Source: 38-11 sp927435965 | GTDB taxonomy: Bacteria; Bacillota; Clostridia; Tissierellales; Dethiosulfatibacteraceae | Length of the DNA: 21,566 nucleotides | Direction: 5' to 3' | NCBI GenBank assembly: GCA_927435965.1 | Contig: CAKMKB010000266.1 | Location: forward strand, 1-21,566 | Part shown: positions 1 through 8,596 of the stretch, piece after piece | Layout: each line of letters begins with the position of its first letter | How positions within the stretch are numbered: the first letter of the stretch is position 1 | Notes under the pieces: model-generated | Seen by the model: the letters and a program-made list of their open reading frames with translations, nothing else | Databases searched by the model: none | Told to the model about the DNA's origin: nothing | Program-made: the position numbers and the translations under genes

Positions 1-218
1 TTTAGGCATTGCATGTTCTTTTACCATGCCTTTTTTGCAAAGAGTCATGCTCCCAGAGGCTCATTGTCAATGACAAACGCAGGGTGTTGGAAAAACCATC
101 ACACTTTCTCGTTAAAATATGCTAAAATGAAAATCAGTAAATCTATCTTAACAAGAGGGATCAGTCTATTCTTCTTTTTCCTACAGTAAATTAACGCAAC
201 CAAGAACTCTGTTGATGA
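1..218. other. Unassigned left edge, no supported gene
   Basis: I see no supported gene here. Frame 1 stays open from the window edge to a TAA at 187-189, but the conceptual product is rich in Phe, His and Lys, has no recognisable motif, and does not look like a protein end. The other frames carry several stops. The stretch could be the degenerate 3' end of a gene or mobile element lying to the left of the window, which I cannot test here. Confidence 0.3.
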
Positions 219-247
219 TTGACTAAGAAAGAAAACAGTATTATAAT
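219..247 (+). promoter_or_regulatory. Sigma-A type promoter for the 327-1213 unit
   Basis: TTGACT at 219-224 and a perfect TATAAT at 242-247 are separated by exactly 17 bases. The expected transcription start is near 253-255, about 70 bases before the first gene of the unit. Confidence 0.75.
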
Positions 248-249
248 GT

Positions 250-273
250 TAGTAAATTAGTAAACTAGTAAAT
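250..273 (+). repeat. Three tandem 8-bp iterons at the transcription start
   Basis: TAGTAAAT, TAGTAAAC and TAGTAAAT follow each other without a gap, beginning three bases after the -10 box. A direct-repeat array over the +1 site is a plausible operator for a repressor, but in AT-rich DNA it could also be chance or simple-sequence expansion. Confidence 0.45.
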
Positions 274-326
274 TAAAACATAATGAATCAAAAATCAAGG
301 CGATTCAAACAAGGAGGCAAATAATC

Positions 327-806
327 ATGAAAATACCTACAACTCTTAAACACAAACCTGTTGTCATATCCGACAACTATGAAAACGTTGATGGTAGATA
401 TGCGTATAACACAGATGCTAAAGGTTTATCATTGGGATTAGCTCAATGGAATGACAGAGGAAAAGTAGACATTTCCGCTAAAGTATGGAGGCACACTGGA
501 GAAAAATGGTCCAGACAATCTGAAGAATTGCCACTTCATAGGGTGTTAGATCTTGCAATTTTAGTTTGCAGAACAAAGCTGCATTTTAGAGAAGCATATC
601 GCTACGAAAAACTTTATGATACTGATCAACCTGTGATTGACCGCATAGGTCTTCAAGGGGATGCTATGACGGTTTCCGTTTGCACGGATAACGAAAAAAT
701 AGATGAGGATATCAAACTGTTCCAACAGGCCTTGAGCAATGATGACGAGCTTATAGGAGAACGGTTGAGTTCACTTGCTAGATTATTGAGAGAAATGGGA
801 TATTGA
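327..806 (+). CDS. DUF6530-like conserved protein
   Basis: A 159-residue soluble protein with no signal peptide or membrane segment. From memory of the family its sequence, notably the N-terminal MKIPTTLKHKPV and the stretch around WNDRGKVDISAKVWR, matches the DUF6530 family of Firmicutes, whose function is not known to me. The start is clear: AAGGAGG at 311-317 lies nine bases before the ATG. The next gene begins at or just past this stop, so the two are very probably co-transcribed and translationally coupled. The promoter at 219-247 and its overlapping iterons suggest regulated expression. The C-terminal half is acidic and probably helical. Confidence 0.75.
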   Translation: MKIPTTLKHKPVVISDNYENVDGRYAYNTDAKGLSLGLAQWNDRGKVDISAKVWRHTGEKWSRQSEELPLHRVLDLAILVCRTKLHFREAYRYEKLYDTDQPVIDRIGLQGDAMTVSVCTDNEKIDEDIKLFQQALSNDDELIGERLSSLARLLREMGY

Positions 807-808
807 GA

Positions 809-1213
809 ATGGAATTAAGAATCGATAGGAACGAGTTGACGGTTGATTGGGCTGACAGATTCAGAAAGTTAAGTGAAAAAAAAGAATATGCAGCCTTTGT
901 TTATTCGATGGAAGTTGAAGGTGAAAAAAAATATTACATCGGCCGCACTTATTCTGGTTTTGGAAGGAATGGGCCTATTCAGCCGAACGTGATCATTCCT
1001 TTTATCTATTTCTATGTGATAGAATCAATCTTTGAATGGTTAAAAAATAGAGCCAAAATCGAGTGCTTTATTCATACACACCCTAAGCCGAAAGAGGGAT
1101 TCACAAATCGTCATTTCTCACCTGTCGATCTGAAATTATTGGAATTACGCAGAATGAAATCAGTATGTGTCGTCCCTTATGAAAATAATGAAATCAACAC
1201 TATAAACAAATAA
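809..1213 (+). CDS. JAMM/MPN-like putative metalloprotease
   Basis: About 134 residues. The C-terminal half carries a HTHP followed by FSPVDL, which resembles the JAMM zinc motif (H-x-H-P ... S-x-x-D), and an N-terminal SMEVEG could supply the catalytic glutamate. The gap between HTHP and the aspartate is longer than in classic JAMM proteases, closer to DUF4329/JAB-like relatives, so activity is an inference. JAMM domains cleave isopeptide or peptide bonds, for example of ubiquitin-like tags, and RadC-like relatives exist. I chose ATG 809, with GGGA eight bases upstream; a TTG at 803 overlapping the previous stop is the alternative. The gene sits directly behind the DUF6530-like gene, implying a functional pair. 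Confidence 0.6.
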   Translation: MELRIDRNELTVDWADRFRKLSEKKEYAAFVYSMEVEGEKKYYIGRTYSGFGRNGPIQPNVIIPFIYFYVIESIFEWLKNRAKIECFIHTHPKPKEGFTNRHFSPVDLKLLELRRMKSVCVVPYENNEINTINK

Positions 1214-1245
1214 ATAAAATTTCGATATATTGTTTGGACATTTAA

Positions 1246-1254
1246 TGATATAAT
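1246..1254 (+). promoter_or_regulatory. Extended -10 promoter upstream of 1285
   Basis: TGATATAAT forms an extended -10 element (TG-n-TATAAT) with no convincing -35 at the right distance. It lies 30 bases before the phosphoesterase-glycosyltransferase gene and would give that gene its own transcript. Confidence 0.45.
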
Positions 1255-1284
1255 TTATCTATACCACCACAGGAAGGGCGAGAT

Positions 1285-3531
1285 ATGAATCGAAGAAATA
1301 AACTGAAAGTAATCCTTATTATTGATATTTTTATACTGCTTTTATTGATTTCATATAAAGGATATTTGGCTTTGTATGAATCTGATTTTGATTCGAAAAA
1401 CATAGAAAGCATCAATAGTATAATCTCAGATCAAAACGATGACAGTTTTTCTTTTGCTGTTTTGGGTAATATCAGGAATTCCATTGATATTTTCGAGAGA
1501 AAAATCATCAAAAAAATCAACAAAGATCCCGATATCAGTTTTGTAATATCTACAGGAAATGCTGTCTTAAACGGCTCGGAAGATAAGTACAGAATACTGA
1601 ATAGAAGTCTGGAAAAATTAAATGTCCCAATTATACTTGGAGTAGGAGAAAATGAGGTCTCTAGAAATGGAGATGAAAAATTCTATAATCATTTTGGACC
1701 CTTTTATTTTTCCTTTGAACACAATGGTAGCTACTTCATTTTTCTGGATACAACCGGAAAATCTTCATTCAAATGGCAAATGGCATGGCTGGAGAATGAG
1801 TTGGATTATGCTGAAAATCTAACCAACATTTTTTTGTTTATGAACGATGTTCCCTTTCAGCTAGAGACTGATTCTATATTTGATGCAGAATTACAATACA
1901 TCGAGGATGTTACTTTTCAGGAATTCTTAATAGATCAACTCGGAACACACCAGATAACAGCAGTCTTTTCAAACGGCCCTACAATCTATGATGAGAGACA
2001 AAGCGACGGAGTCAACTATTTCATCAGTGGAGGAGGAGGTGGCGGTCTCTTGAGCCAACAGCCAAACAGTTACTTTCATCATATGATTGTAAATGTTGCT
2101 TCTGATGGTATCTCATGGGAAGTGGTGAAAGAGGAATTACCTGCGAAATATACTGCTACAAGATTGTTGGAGAATATTTGGATAATAATCCATTCGTTTT
2201 TTTACATCAACTGGATTAACTTTATTATTGTTATCGTAATACTTGCACTTATAGCTATTTCAATTTATATTCCAGCATCTAAGGAAGTCGATTACTACAG
2301 AAATGCCAATGCGCATTCGGCATCCCAGATCATCAGAAAACCCTTAAATATCGCTATTTTTACAAATAATTACTTGCCCTATGTGGCTGGTGTTCCCATT
2401 TCTATTTATAGATTGGCATCAGCATTAAGAAAAAGAGGGCATAATATTGTAATTTTTGCACCCAAATATCCAGAAGACCAAGTGGTAGAAGAGGCAGGCG
2501 TTGTCCGATGCAAGCCACTATTTTATAAAAAGACCGGCGGCTATGATTTTCCAATCGTCAACGCATTCTCGAGTGATATAGACAGAGAGTTTGAAAAACA
2601 TGATTTCGATATCATTCATGTGCATCATCCTTTCTGGATGGGTAAGAAGGGATTGAAACTTGGTATCAGTAAGCACATTCCTGTTATTCTTACTTACCAT
2701 ACAAGGTTGGAGTTATATGCCCATTATTTACCAAATTTTCTTTTTTCAAGGCTTTTGTTTAAAAACATTATTTCACACAAGATTATCAGAAGATTTTCGC
2801 AAAAGTGTGATGCCATCATCGCGCCTACTCTTTCGGCTATGTCGTATTTGGAAAACATAGGTGTTAGCCGATTGAAGAAGGTGATACCTACCGGAATAGA
2901 CCCAGACCAGTACAAAGTTCCTGATGAAAGCTCAATAGAATCGATAAGAAAACAATATGCACCTGCCGGAGAGGTATTGCTTTGCAGTGTATCAAGACTA
3001 AGTGAAGAAAAAAACATATATTTCTTAATTGATGCTATTGAACGGGTAAGAGATCATACTGACATCCCATTTAGAACACTTTTGATTGGTGATGGGCCTG
3101 TGAGGGATAATCTGCAGACAATTATTGAAGAAAAAAATCTAAGCGACATCATTGTACTAATAGGAAAAGTTGAGCAAAATGATATCCCCAAATATTATTT
3201 GGCATCTGATTTGTTTGTATACAGCTCGATGTCTGAAACACAGGGGATGGTTATATTGGAGGCTATGACTGGGGGATGCCCTGTTGTAGCAGTTCAATCC
3301 AGTGGCATAGATGACGTCGTTATTGATAATTACAATGGCTTTAAAACTGACAACAATATCACAGAATGGTCAGACAGGGTCATTCAACTTTTGGAGAACG
3401 CTGAGCAACGAAAGGAAATGAGTCAAAATGCCTTAAACTATTCAAAAGGCTTTACGGTAGAGATCATGGCTAAAAAAGTTGAATCATTATATTATCGCGT
3501 CATTGAAAAAATATTTTTATTGCGGGGATGA
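1285..3531 (+). CDS. Membrane-bound phosphoesterase-like / GT4 glycosyltransferase fusion
   Basis: A 748-residue two-part protein. Residues 8-28 form a membrane anchor; about 55-275 follow the calcineurin-like phosphoesterase pattern, including the SGGGGGG loop near 248-254; about 305-329 form a second membrane segment; 354-745 are a GT4 glycosyltransferase with the Rossmann start NIAIFTNNYLPYVAG, IPTGID, and the E-x7-E motif SETQGMVILEA. The phosphoesterase part has lost the expected ligands: LGNIR for the first D-x-H, TGNAV for GD, GENE for GNH[DE], MNDVPF for the His block, and SNGPTI for GHxH. It is therefore probably inactive and may sit outside the membrane as a binding domain. The GT half resembles lipid or diacylglycerol glucosyltransferases, so a role in glycolipid or envelope glycan synthesis is likely. 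AGGAAGG precedes the ATG. Confidence 0.8.
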   Translation: MNRRNKLKVILIIDIFILLLLISYKGYLALYESDFDSKNIESINSIISDQNDDSFSFAVLGNIRNSIDIFERKIIKKINKDPDISFVISTGNAVLNGSEDKYRILNRSLEKLNVPIILGVGENEVSRNGDEKFYNHFGPFYFSFEHNGSYFIFLDTTGKSSFKWQMAWLENELDYAENLTNIFLFMNDVPFQLETDSIFDAELQYIEDVTFQEFLIDQLGTHQITAVFSNGPTIYDERQSDGVNYFISGGGGGGLLSQQPNSYFHHMIVNVASDGISWEVVKEELPAKYTATRLLENIWIIIHSFFYINWINFIIVIVILALIAISIYIPASKEVDYYRNANAHSASQIIRKPLNIAIFTNNYLPYVAGVPISIYRLASALRKRGHNIVIFAPKYPEDQVVEEAGVVRCKPLFYKKTGGYDFPIVNAFSSDIDREFEKHDFDIIHVHHPFWMGKKGLKLGISKHIPVILTYHTRLELYAHYLPNFLFSRLLFKNIISHKIIRRFSQKCDAIIAPTLSAMSYLENIGVSRLKKVIPTGIDPDQYKVPDESSIESIRKQYAPAGEVLLCSVSRLSEEKNIYFLIDAIERVRDHTDIPFRTLLIGDGPVRDNLQTIIEEKNLSDIIVLIGKVEQNDIPKYYLASDLFVYSSMSETQGMVILEAMTGGCPVVAVQSSGIDDVVIDNYNGFKTDNNITEWSDRVIQLLENAEQRKEMSQNALNYSKGFTVEIMAKKVESLYYRVIEKIFLLRG

Positions 3532-3592
3532 TGGTTATCTTGAAGAAAGCGTTATATAATGTATAGAGTGTAATATAGAGGAGGAGTATAGG

Positions 3593-3907
3593 ATGACAAC
3601 CAGTAAAAATAAGAACTTTCCAATTGTCGCAATTGGAGCTTCGGCAGGAGGGTTAGCGGCATTTGAGGCATTCTTCTCAGGGATGCCCGATTCCAAGAAA
3701 CCTGATATGGCTTTTGTCTTGGTACAGCATCTGGCACCTGACCATAAAAGCATATTAACTGACATAATCAGGAAATTCACCAGCATGCAAGTCTTTGAAG
3801 TTGAAGACGGTATGAAGGTACAACCTAACTGTGTTTATATTATTCCTCCCGCAAAGGATATGGCTTTGCTTAATGGGTCTCTTCAACTTTTAGAGCCATC
3901 AGACTGA
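3593..3907 (+). CDS. CheB methylesterase N-terminal part, ended by in-frame TGA
   Basis: First 104 codons of a CheB-CheR-PAS fusion. CheB removes methyl groups from glutamate esters on chemoreceptors. The nucleophile motif GASAGG (Ser17) and the QHLAPDH block (His46) are present. Translation stops at TGA 3905-3907 just before the segment that reads RRLAIDFFFRSL in the same frame, which homologous fusions continue through. The catalytic Asp (SGTGTDG) lies beyond the stop, so this fragment alone cannot be an active esterase. The AGAGGAGGAG ribosome binding site at 3577-3586 is strong. The full-length gene would be 3593-6517. The product could be a dead fragment, a readthrough precursor, or an artefact of a base error. 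Confidence 0.75.
   Translation: MTTSKNKNFPIVAIGASAGGLAAFEAFFSGMPDSKKPDMAFVLVQHLAPDHKSILTDIIRKFTSMQVFEVEDGMKVQPNCVYIIPPAKDMALLNGSLQLLEPSD
3905..3907 (+). other. In-frame TGA within the CheB domain
   Basis: The reading frame of 3593 and that of 3920-6517 are identical; only this TGA separates them. The protein aligns across it without gap (EPSD, stop, HGRRLAIDFFF). A CGA-to-TGA transition (Arg to stop) is the simplest cause. TGA followed by C is a leaky context, and a GGGAG at 3911-3915 before TTG 3920 could allow reinitiation. Other genes here stop at TGA, so the code is not altered. Confidence 0.85.
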
Positions 3908-3919
3908 CATGGGAGACGG

Positions 3920-6517
3920 TTGGCGATCGATTTTTTCTTCCGTTCATTGTCAGAAGACCAGCATGAACAAGCTATTGGGATTATTTTATCAGGAACAGGA
4001 ACGGATGGAACAGTTGGTATCCGTGCTATCAAAAAAGAGGGAGGCATGGTTATGGTACAAAGTGTTACATCTGCAGAGCATGATGGTATGCCCAGCAGTG
4101 CCATAGCTACCGGGTTAGTTGACTATGAACTGCCACCACGTGAAATGCCAGATCAGTTGATAGCTTATGTCAATCATGCTTTTGGCAAACTATCCAAAAC
4201 AGTCGCCTCATCTACTGCAGATTCAGAGAATTTATTGAAGAAATTCTTTGTGCTTTTGCGTACCCATACAGGCAATGATTTTTCTTATTACAAACATAGC
4301 ACCATCCATCGTAGGATTCAACGACGTATGGGGATTAAAAAAATTGATACCATGGAGGACTATTTACACTTTGCACAAGAGTCACCCGATGAAGTCAAAG
4401 CTCTCTTTCAGGACATGCTGATAGGTGTGACTAGTTTTTTCAGAGATGATGAAGCTTTTGAAGCTCTTGAAAAGAAAATTATTCCAAAGCTTTTTGATAA
4501 AAGAGAACCCGATGAACCAATTAGAGTTTGGATTCCTGGTTGTTCAACGGGGGAGGAAGCATATTCAATCGCTATGCTAATCAAGGAAAAGCAAAATCTG
4601 TTGAAGAAAAACCATCAAATTCAGGTCTTCGCAACGGATATTGACAGCAAAGCCATTGATGTAGCAAGAAAAGGCGTTTATTCTGTTGGTATAGCTGCAG
4701 ATATCTCACCGGAACGGCTAGCCTATTTTTTTACTGCTGAAAACAAGGAAAATTCTTATCGTATCCATAAAAATATACGCGACATGATGGTTTTTTCAGA
4801 GCAAAACGCAATAAAAGACCCTCCGTTTTCAAAACTGGACCTCATTAGTTGCCGAAATCTGATGATCTATTTAGATGTCAATATCCAAAAAAAATTAATC
4901 TCGCTTTTTCATTATGCTTTGAAACCAGGTGGATATCTTTTTCTAGGAAACTCAGAGACCGTTGGTGAACTCAATAACCTATTCGATTCAATTGATAGAA
5001 AAGCAAAGTTTTATCAAAGCAAAGTTGACTTAAGCGGTCTAAAGAAGAATAATCTCAATAGACTTCTTCTGTCCGACAAAGAAACAAAACAAGAGCAAAT
5101 CAGTATAGCTGCTAAGAGACTGCCTGACACTAAAAATATGTTGCGTCATTTGACTGAAAAGACACTTTTACAGCAGACAAATCTGTCAAGTGCACTAATC
5201 ACTGAACATGGCGAGATCCTTTATCTTCACGGACGTACTGGAAGATACCTCGAACTGCCATCCGGTGAGTTTGATCGGAATATTCTAAAGATGGCACGAA
5301 CAGGTTTGAAGCATACCCTGACCACAGCACTCCACAAAGCTGTTAGGACTAATGAAACAATCCAATATCAAGGACTCCAGGTAAAAACAGACGGAGAATT
5401 CGTCATGGTGAACATGTCAATACGCAGAGTTGAAACTGATTCTGAAGAGTTCTCAGATAAACCTCTATATCTTGTAATACTGGAAGAAGTTCAACAGACA
5501 TTACAAAAACAGGCTTCAAAGAATTCTGAATCTGTTATTGAAGATGATATTCACCTTGAGGGATTGAAAGAGGAACTGAGAGCAAAAGAAGAGTATCTCC
5601 AATCAGCAAATGAAGAATTAGAAAAATCCAATGAATCTCTCGGGATCATCAATCAGGAAATGCAGTCGATTAATGAGGAACTACAGTCAACCAATGAAGA
5701 GCTTGAAACTTCAAAAGAGGAGCTCCAATCAGTCAATGAAGAGCTGACAACTGTTAACTCGGAGTTGCAGACCAAACTAATAGATTTATCTCAAGTCAAT
5801 AATGACATGAATAATCTGCTTGCCGGTACCAATATTGCAACCGTTTTTGTAGATTATAATTTGAATATATTGCGTTTTACACCTGCTACCACTAAAATCA
5901 TCAACTTGATTGCAACTGATATTGGTAGATCTGTAGGCCATGTGGTCACCAATCTAGTTAATTATGACAGCCTGACAAAGGATGTCCAAGAGGTGCTGGA
6001 CACATTGAAATCAAAAGAAGTGGAAGTGCAAACCAAGGAAGGGAAATGGTACACTTTGCGCATCAATCCTTATCGGACATTAGAGAATGTTATCGAAGGG
6101 GCAGTCATTATTTTTGTTGATATAGACCAATTGGTTGCCGCGCGAGAAGCCCTGTATAAAGCCAATGAAAAGCAACTATTGGCTGTGGTTGTCAAGGATT
6201 CAAGGGATGCAATAACGGTACAGGATCTGAAAGGTCAGATTCTAGCTTGGAATACAGCTGCTGAAAGGATGTACGGTTGGCTTGAAAGTGAAGCGCTAAA
6301 AATGAATATGAAGCAACGGATACCAAACAGTATAAAGGAGAAAGAATCGGATGTTCTTAAATCGCTTTCACTATCGAAGACTCTGGAGCCTTATAAAACC
6401 CAGCGCATCAAAAAAGATGGTTCAGTCGTTGATGTTTGGATGATAGCTACCGCATTGGTTGATGAGAAGGAGAAAATATACGCAATAGCAACTACAGAAC
6501 GCATTATCGAAGCATAA
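3920..6517 (+). CDS. CheB C-terminus / CheR methyltransferase / coiled coil / PAS fusion
   Basis: Continuation of the split CheB-CheR fusion, 865 residues from TTG 3920. In order: the rest of CheB with catalytic Asp in SGTGTDG (residue 29); CheR about 105-375 with the RRIQRRMG helix, SAM-binding PGCSTGEEAYSIAM (206-219) and the SCRNLMIYLD block; a linker; a long coiled coil near 550-630 built on repeats such as QSTNEELETSKEELQSVNEE; a PAS_10-type domain; and a C-terminal PAS domain (AWNTAAERMYGW). CheR methylates receptor glutamates using S-adenosylmethionine. Such fusions typically sit with sensory kinases or GGDEF proteins. The next gene follows after 28 bases with a strong ribosome binding site, so this heads a signalling operon. 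It is probably intact as a CheR even if CheB is broken. Confidence 0.85.
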   Translation: MAIDFFFRSLSEDQHEQAIGIILSGTGTDGTVGIRAIKKEGGMVMVQSVTSAEHDGMPSSAIATGLVDYELPPREMPDQLIAYVNHAFGKLSKTVASSTADSENLLKKFFVLLRTHTGNDFSYYKHSTIHRRIQRRMGIKKIDTMEDYLHFAQESPDEVKALFQDMLIGVTSFFRDDEAFEALEKKIIPKLFDKREPDEPIRVWIPGCSTGEEAYSIAMLIKEKQNLLKKNHQIQVFATDIDSKAIDVARKGVYSVGIAADISPERLAYFFTAENKENSYRIHKNIRDMMVFSEQNAIKDPPFSKLDLISCRNLMIYLDVNIQKKLISLFHYALKPGGYLFLGNSETVGELNNLFDSIDRKAKFYQSKVDLSGLKKNNLNRLLLSDKETKQEQISIAAKRLPDTKNMLRHLTEKTLLQQTNLSSALITEHGEILYLHGRTGRYLELPSGEFDRNILKMARTGLKHTLTTALHKAVRTNETIQYQGLQVKTDGEFVMVNMSIRRVETDSEEFSDKPLYLVILEEVQQTLQKQASKNSESVIEDDIHLEGLKEELRAKEEYLQSANEELEKSNESLGIINQEMQSINEELQSTNEELETSKEELQSVNEELTTVNSELQTKLIDLSQVNNDMNNLLAGTNIATVFVDYNLNILRFTPATTKIINLIATDIGRSVGHVVTNLVNYDSLTKDVQEVLDTLKSKEVEVQTKEGKWYTLRINPYRTLENVIEGAVIIFVDIDQLVAAREALYKANEKQLLAVVVKDSRDAITVQDLKGQILAWNTAAERMYGWLESEALKMNMKQRIPNSIKEKESDVLKSLSLSKTLEPYKTQRIKKDGSVVDVWMIATALVDEKEKIYAIATTERIIEA

Positions 6518-6545
6518 AGGTACCTAGATTCAGAGGAGGACATTT

Positions 6546-8561
6546 ATGAATAGTAAAAATGACAAGTCTCAAGAAGTGAACAATCTTAAGATTTCAGGTG
6601 AAGAGCTTAGAAAACAGGCTGAAAGGATTATTGAAAAGGGTCATCCCGGCAATCAACGCAATCTTGGAATAATGTTTTCTGAAGAGATAGAAAAAATTCT
6701 TCATGAACTCCAGGTGCATCAGATTGAACTTGAAATGCAAAATGATGAGTTGCGTGTCAAACAAATGGAGCTGGATGCTGCAAGAGCTCGTTATTACGAT
6801 ATTTATGACTTGGCTCCTGTTGGGTATTGTACTTTAAGTGTTAGCAGTATCATTATTGAAGCCAACCAAACCGCTGGTGCGATGCTTGGGATCAGAAGAA
6901 CAGAAATGGTGAAGCAACCATTCTTTCACTATATTATCAATGATGACCAAGATATATATTATCTTAGTAGAAAAAAACTCTTGGAGACAGGTGATCCACA
7001 AGAATGGGAAATGCGGATGCTCCGTCATGATTCTGAAATCATATGGGTTCAAATCACAGCAAATCTAGCTCAGGATGAAGATGGACAGTCAGTATTTAGA
7101 GTGGTCATGCAGGATATAACTAAACGCAAGCAAGTTGAAAAACAATTAGCGATTGAAAAAGAGCAATTTGAAACAACACTCATGTCAGTAGGTGATGGTG
7201 TAATTTCGGTTGATTGTCAAGGCAGTGTGAAGCTTATGAACAAAATTGCTGAACAGCTGACTGGGTGGAATCAAATGGAAGCCCAAGGCAAACCATTGGG
7301 AATGGTATTTAACGCAATTAATGGCTTCACCAAAGAAAGATGTCCAGAGTTTGAAAGTATTGCACAAAGAATAGGAGAGAAAATTCAGTCAGATGATGAT
7401 ACAATCCTGATTTCTTTGGACAATACTGAAAAACCCATTAACTACAATATTTCGCTCATAAAAGATGCCGATGGCAATTCTACCGGGGCTGTGTTGGTGT
7501 TTTCGGATTTTACTGAAAAAAAGCAAAGACAAGAAGAAATTAATTATTTAAGTTTTCATGATCATCTGACAGGATTATACAACCGGAGATACTACGAAGA
7601 AGAGCTGATTAGGTTGGATACACCGAGAAATCTACCTTTGACAATTGTTATGGCAGACATCAACAGCTTGAAATTGGTGAATGATTCCTTCGGCCATGCC
7701 ATGGGCGATGAGATGTTGAAAAAGGCTGCAGAAGTTATTAAACAAGGATGTCGGGATGATGATATAATTTCAAGAATCGGTGGAGACGAGTTTGTAATTC
7801 TACTGCCCAAAACCGATAGCATTGAAGCGAAGAAAATCATCAAACGAATTAAGTACTTATTAAGTGAAGTAAAGATAGGTCTGGTAGAAATATCAATATC
7901 TTTTGGATATGAAACGAAAAGAAACCAGGAAGATAAAATCCATGACATATTCAAGAAAGCAGAAGACTTCATGTATAGCAACAAGCTTTACGAAAGTACT
8001 AAGATAAAAGGGAAAACCATCACTGCAATCCTGGGCGCATTTTTCGCAAGAAATCAACAAGAGCAGCAACATTCCCGCAATGTATCAGAGCTGTGTCGAT
8101 TGATGGGAGAAGCTATGCAGCTGTCAGACTTCAGAATCAATGAGTTGAAAACCCTGGGGCTACTCCACGATATCGGAAAGATAGCCATAGATGAAAACCT
8201 ATTGGTTAAAACTGATAAGTTGACGAGCGATGAGTTAAATGAAATCAAGAGTCACACAGAGATAGGATACAGATTACTAAGAACTGTAAATGAAATGTCA
8301 AAAATGGCAGTTGAAGTTTTACATCATCATGAGAGATGGGATGGGGATGGTTATCCTGAGGGTCTTAAAGGTGAAGAAATCAGCTTGGAGTCCAGAATTA
8401 TAGCGATAGCGGAGTGCTATGACGCTATGACAAGCACCATCGGAAGTCCTGATATTTTATCATCTGAGGATGCTATAAAGGAACTCTTAAAAAATGCCGG
8501 CGGTCAATTTGATTCGGATTTGGTTAAGATTTTCATAGAAAAGATTTTAGAAAAGAAGTAA
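6546..8561 (+). CDS. PAS-PAS-GGDEF-HD-GYP bifunctional c-di-GMP enzyme
   Basis: 671 residues, cytosolic. An N-terminal helical segment with heptad character (about 45-80) leads to PAS domains near 82-195 and 205-325. GGDEF spans about 333-490 with SFHDHLTGLYNRR, NDSFGHAMGD and an exact GGDEF (412-416); the inhibitory RxxD site (R403-D406) is exactly five residues upstream. HD-GYP spans about 505-665 with HDIGKI (541-546) and HHERWDGDGYP. Both the cyclase and the phosphodiesterase therefore look catalytically complete, with product inhibition of the cyclase. The usual DRPYR following YDAMT is replaced by a different segment, a small departure from the HD-GYP norm. GAGGAGG precedes the ATG. It is co-directional and 28 bases behind the CheR fusion. 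Confidence 0.92.
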   Translation: MNSKNDKSQEVNNLKISGEELRKQAERIIEKGHPGNQRNLGIMFSEEIEKILHELQVHQIELEMQNDELRVKQMELDAARARYYDIYDLAPVGYCTLSVSSIIIEANQTAGAMLGIRRTEMVKQPFFHYIINDDQDIYYLSRKKLLETGDPQEWEMRMLRHDSEIIWVQITANLAQDEDGQSVFRVVMQDITKRKQVEKQLAIEKEQFETTLMSVGDGVISVDCQGSVKLMNKIAEQLTGWNQMEAQGKPLGMVFNAINGFTKERCPEFESIAQRIGEKIQSDDDTILISLDNTEKPINYNISLIKDADGNSTGAVLVFSDFTEKKQRQEEINYLSFHDHLTGLYNRRYYEEELIRLDTPRNLPLTIVMADINSLKLVNDSFGHAMGDEMLKKAAEVIKQGCRDDDIISRIGGDEFVILLPKTDSIEAKKIIKRIKYLLSEVKIGLVEISISFGYETKRNQEDKIHDIFKKAEDFMYSNKLYESTKIKGKTITAILGAFFARNQQEQQHSRNVSELCRLMGEAMQLSDFRINELKTLGLLHDIGKIAIDENLLVKTDKLTSDELNEIKSHTEIGYRLLRTVNEMSKMAVEVLHHHERWDGDGYPEGLKGEEISLESRIIAIAECYDAMTSTIGSPDILSSEDAIKELLKNAGGQFDSDLVKIFIEKILEKK

Positions 8562-8596
8562 GTTGAAGTTGGGGATGAAGAGTGAGGTGTTAGGTT

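Noticed and set aside
1..189. Open frame from the left edge to TAA 187-189
   Set aside because: Only 62 codons, composition unlike a protein, no motif, no visible start; other frames equally uninformative.
250..273. CRISPR or replication-origin iterons
   Set aside because: Three 8-bp units without spacers are too few and too short; no Cas or Rep gene nearby.
3905..3907. Selenocysteine at the TGA
   Set aside because: I see no convincing SECIS-like hairpin right after the TGA, and Sec is not expected at this place in CheB; Arg-to-stop change is simpler.
3909..4106. Short frame starting at ATG 3909 just after the TGA
   Set aside because: It is a shadow in another frame of the CheB-CheR gene; the real coding frame continues in the frame of 3593.
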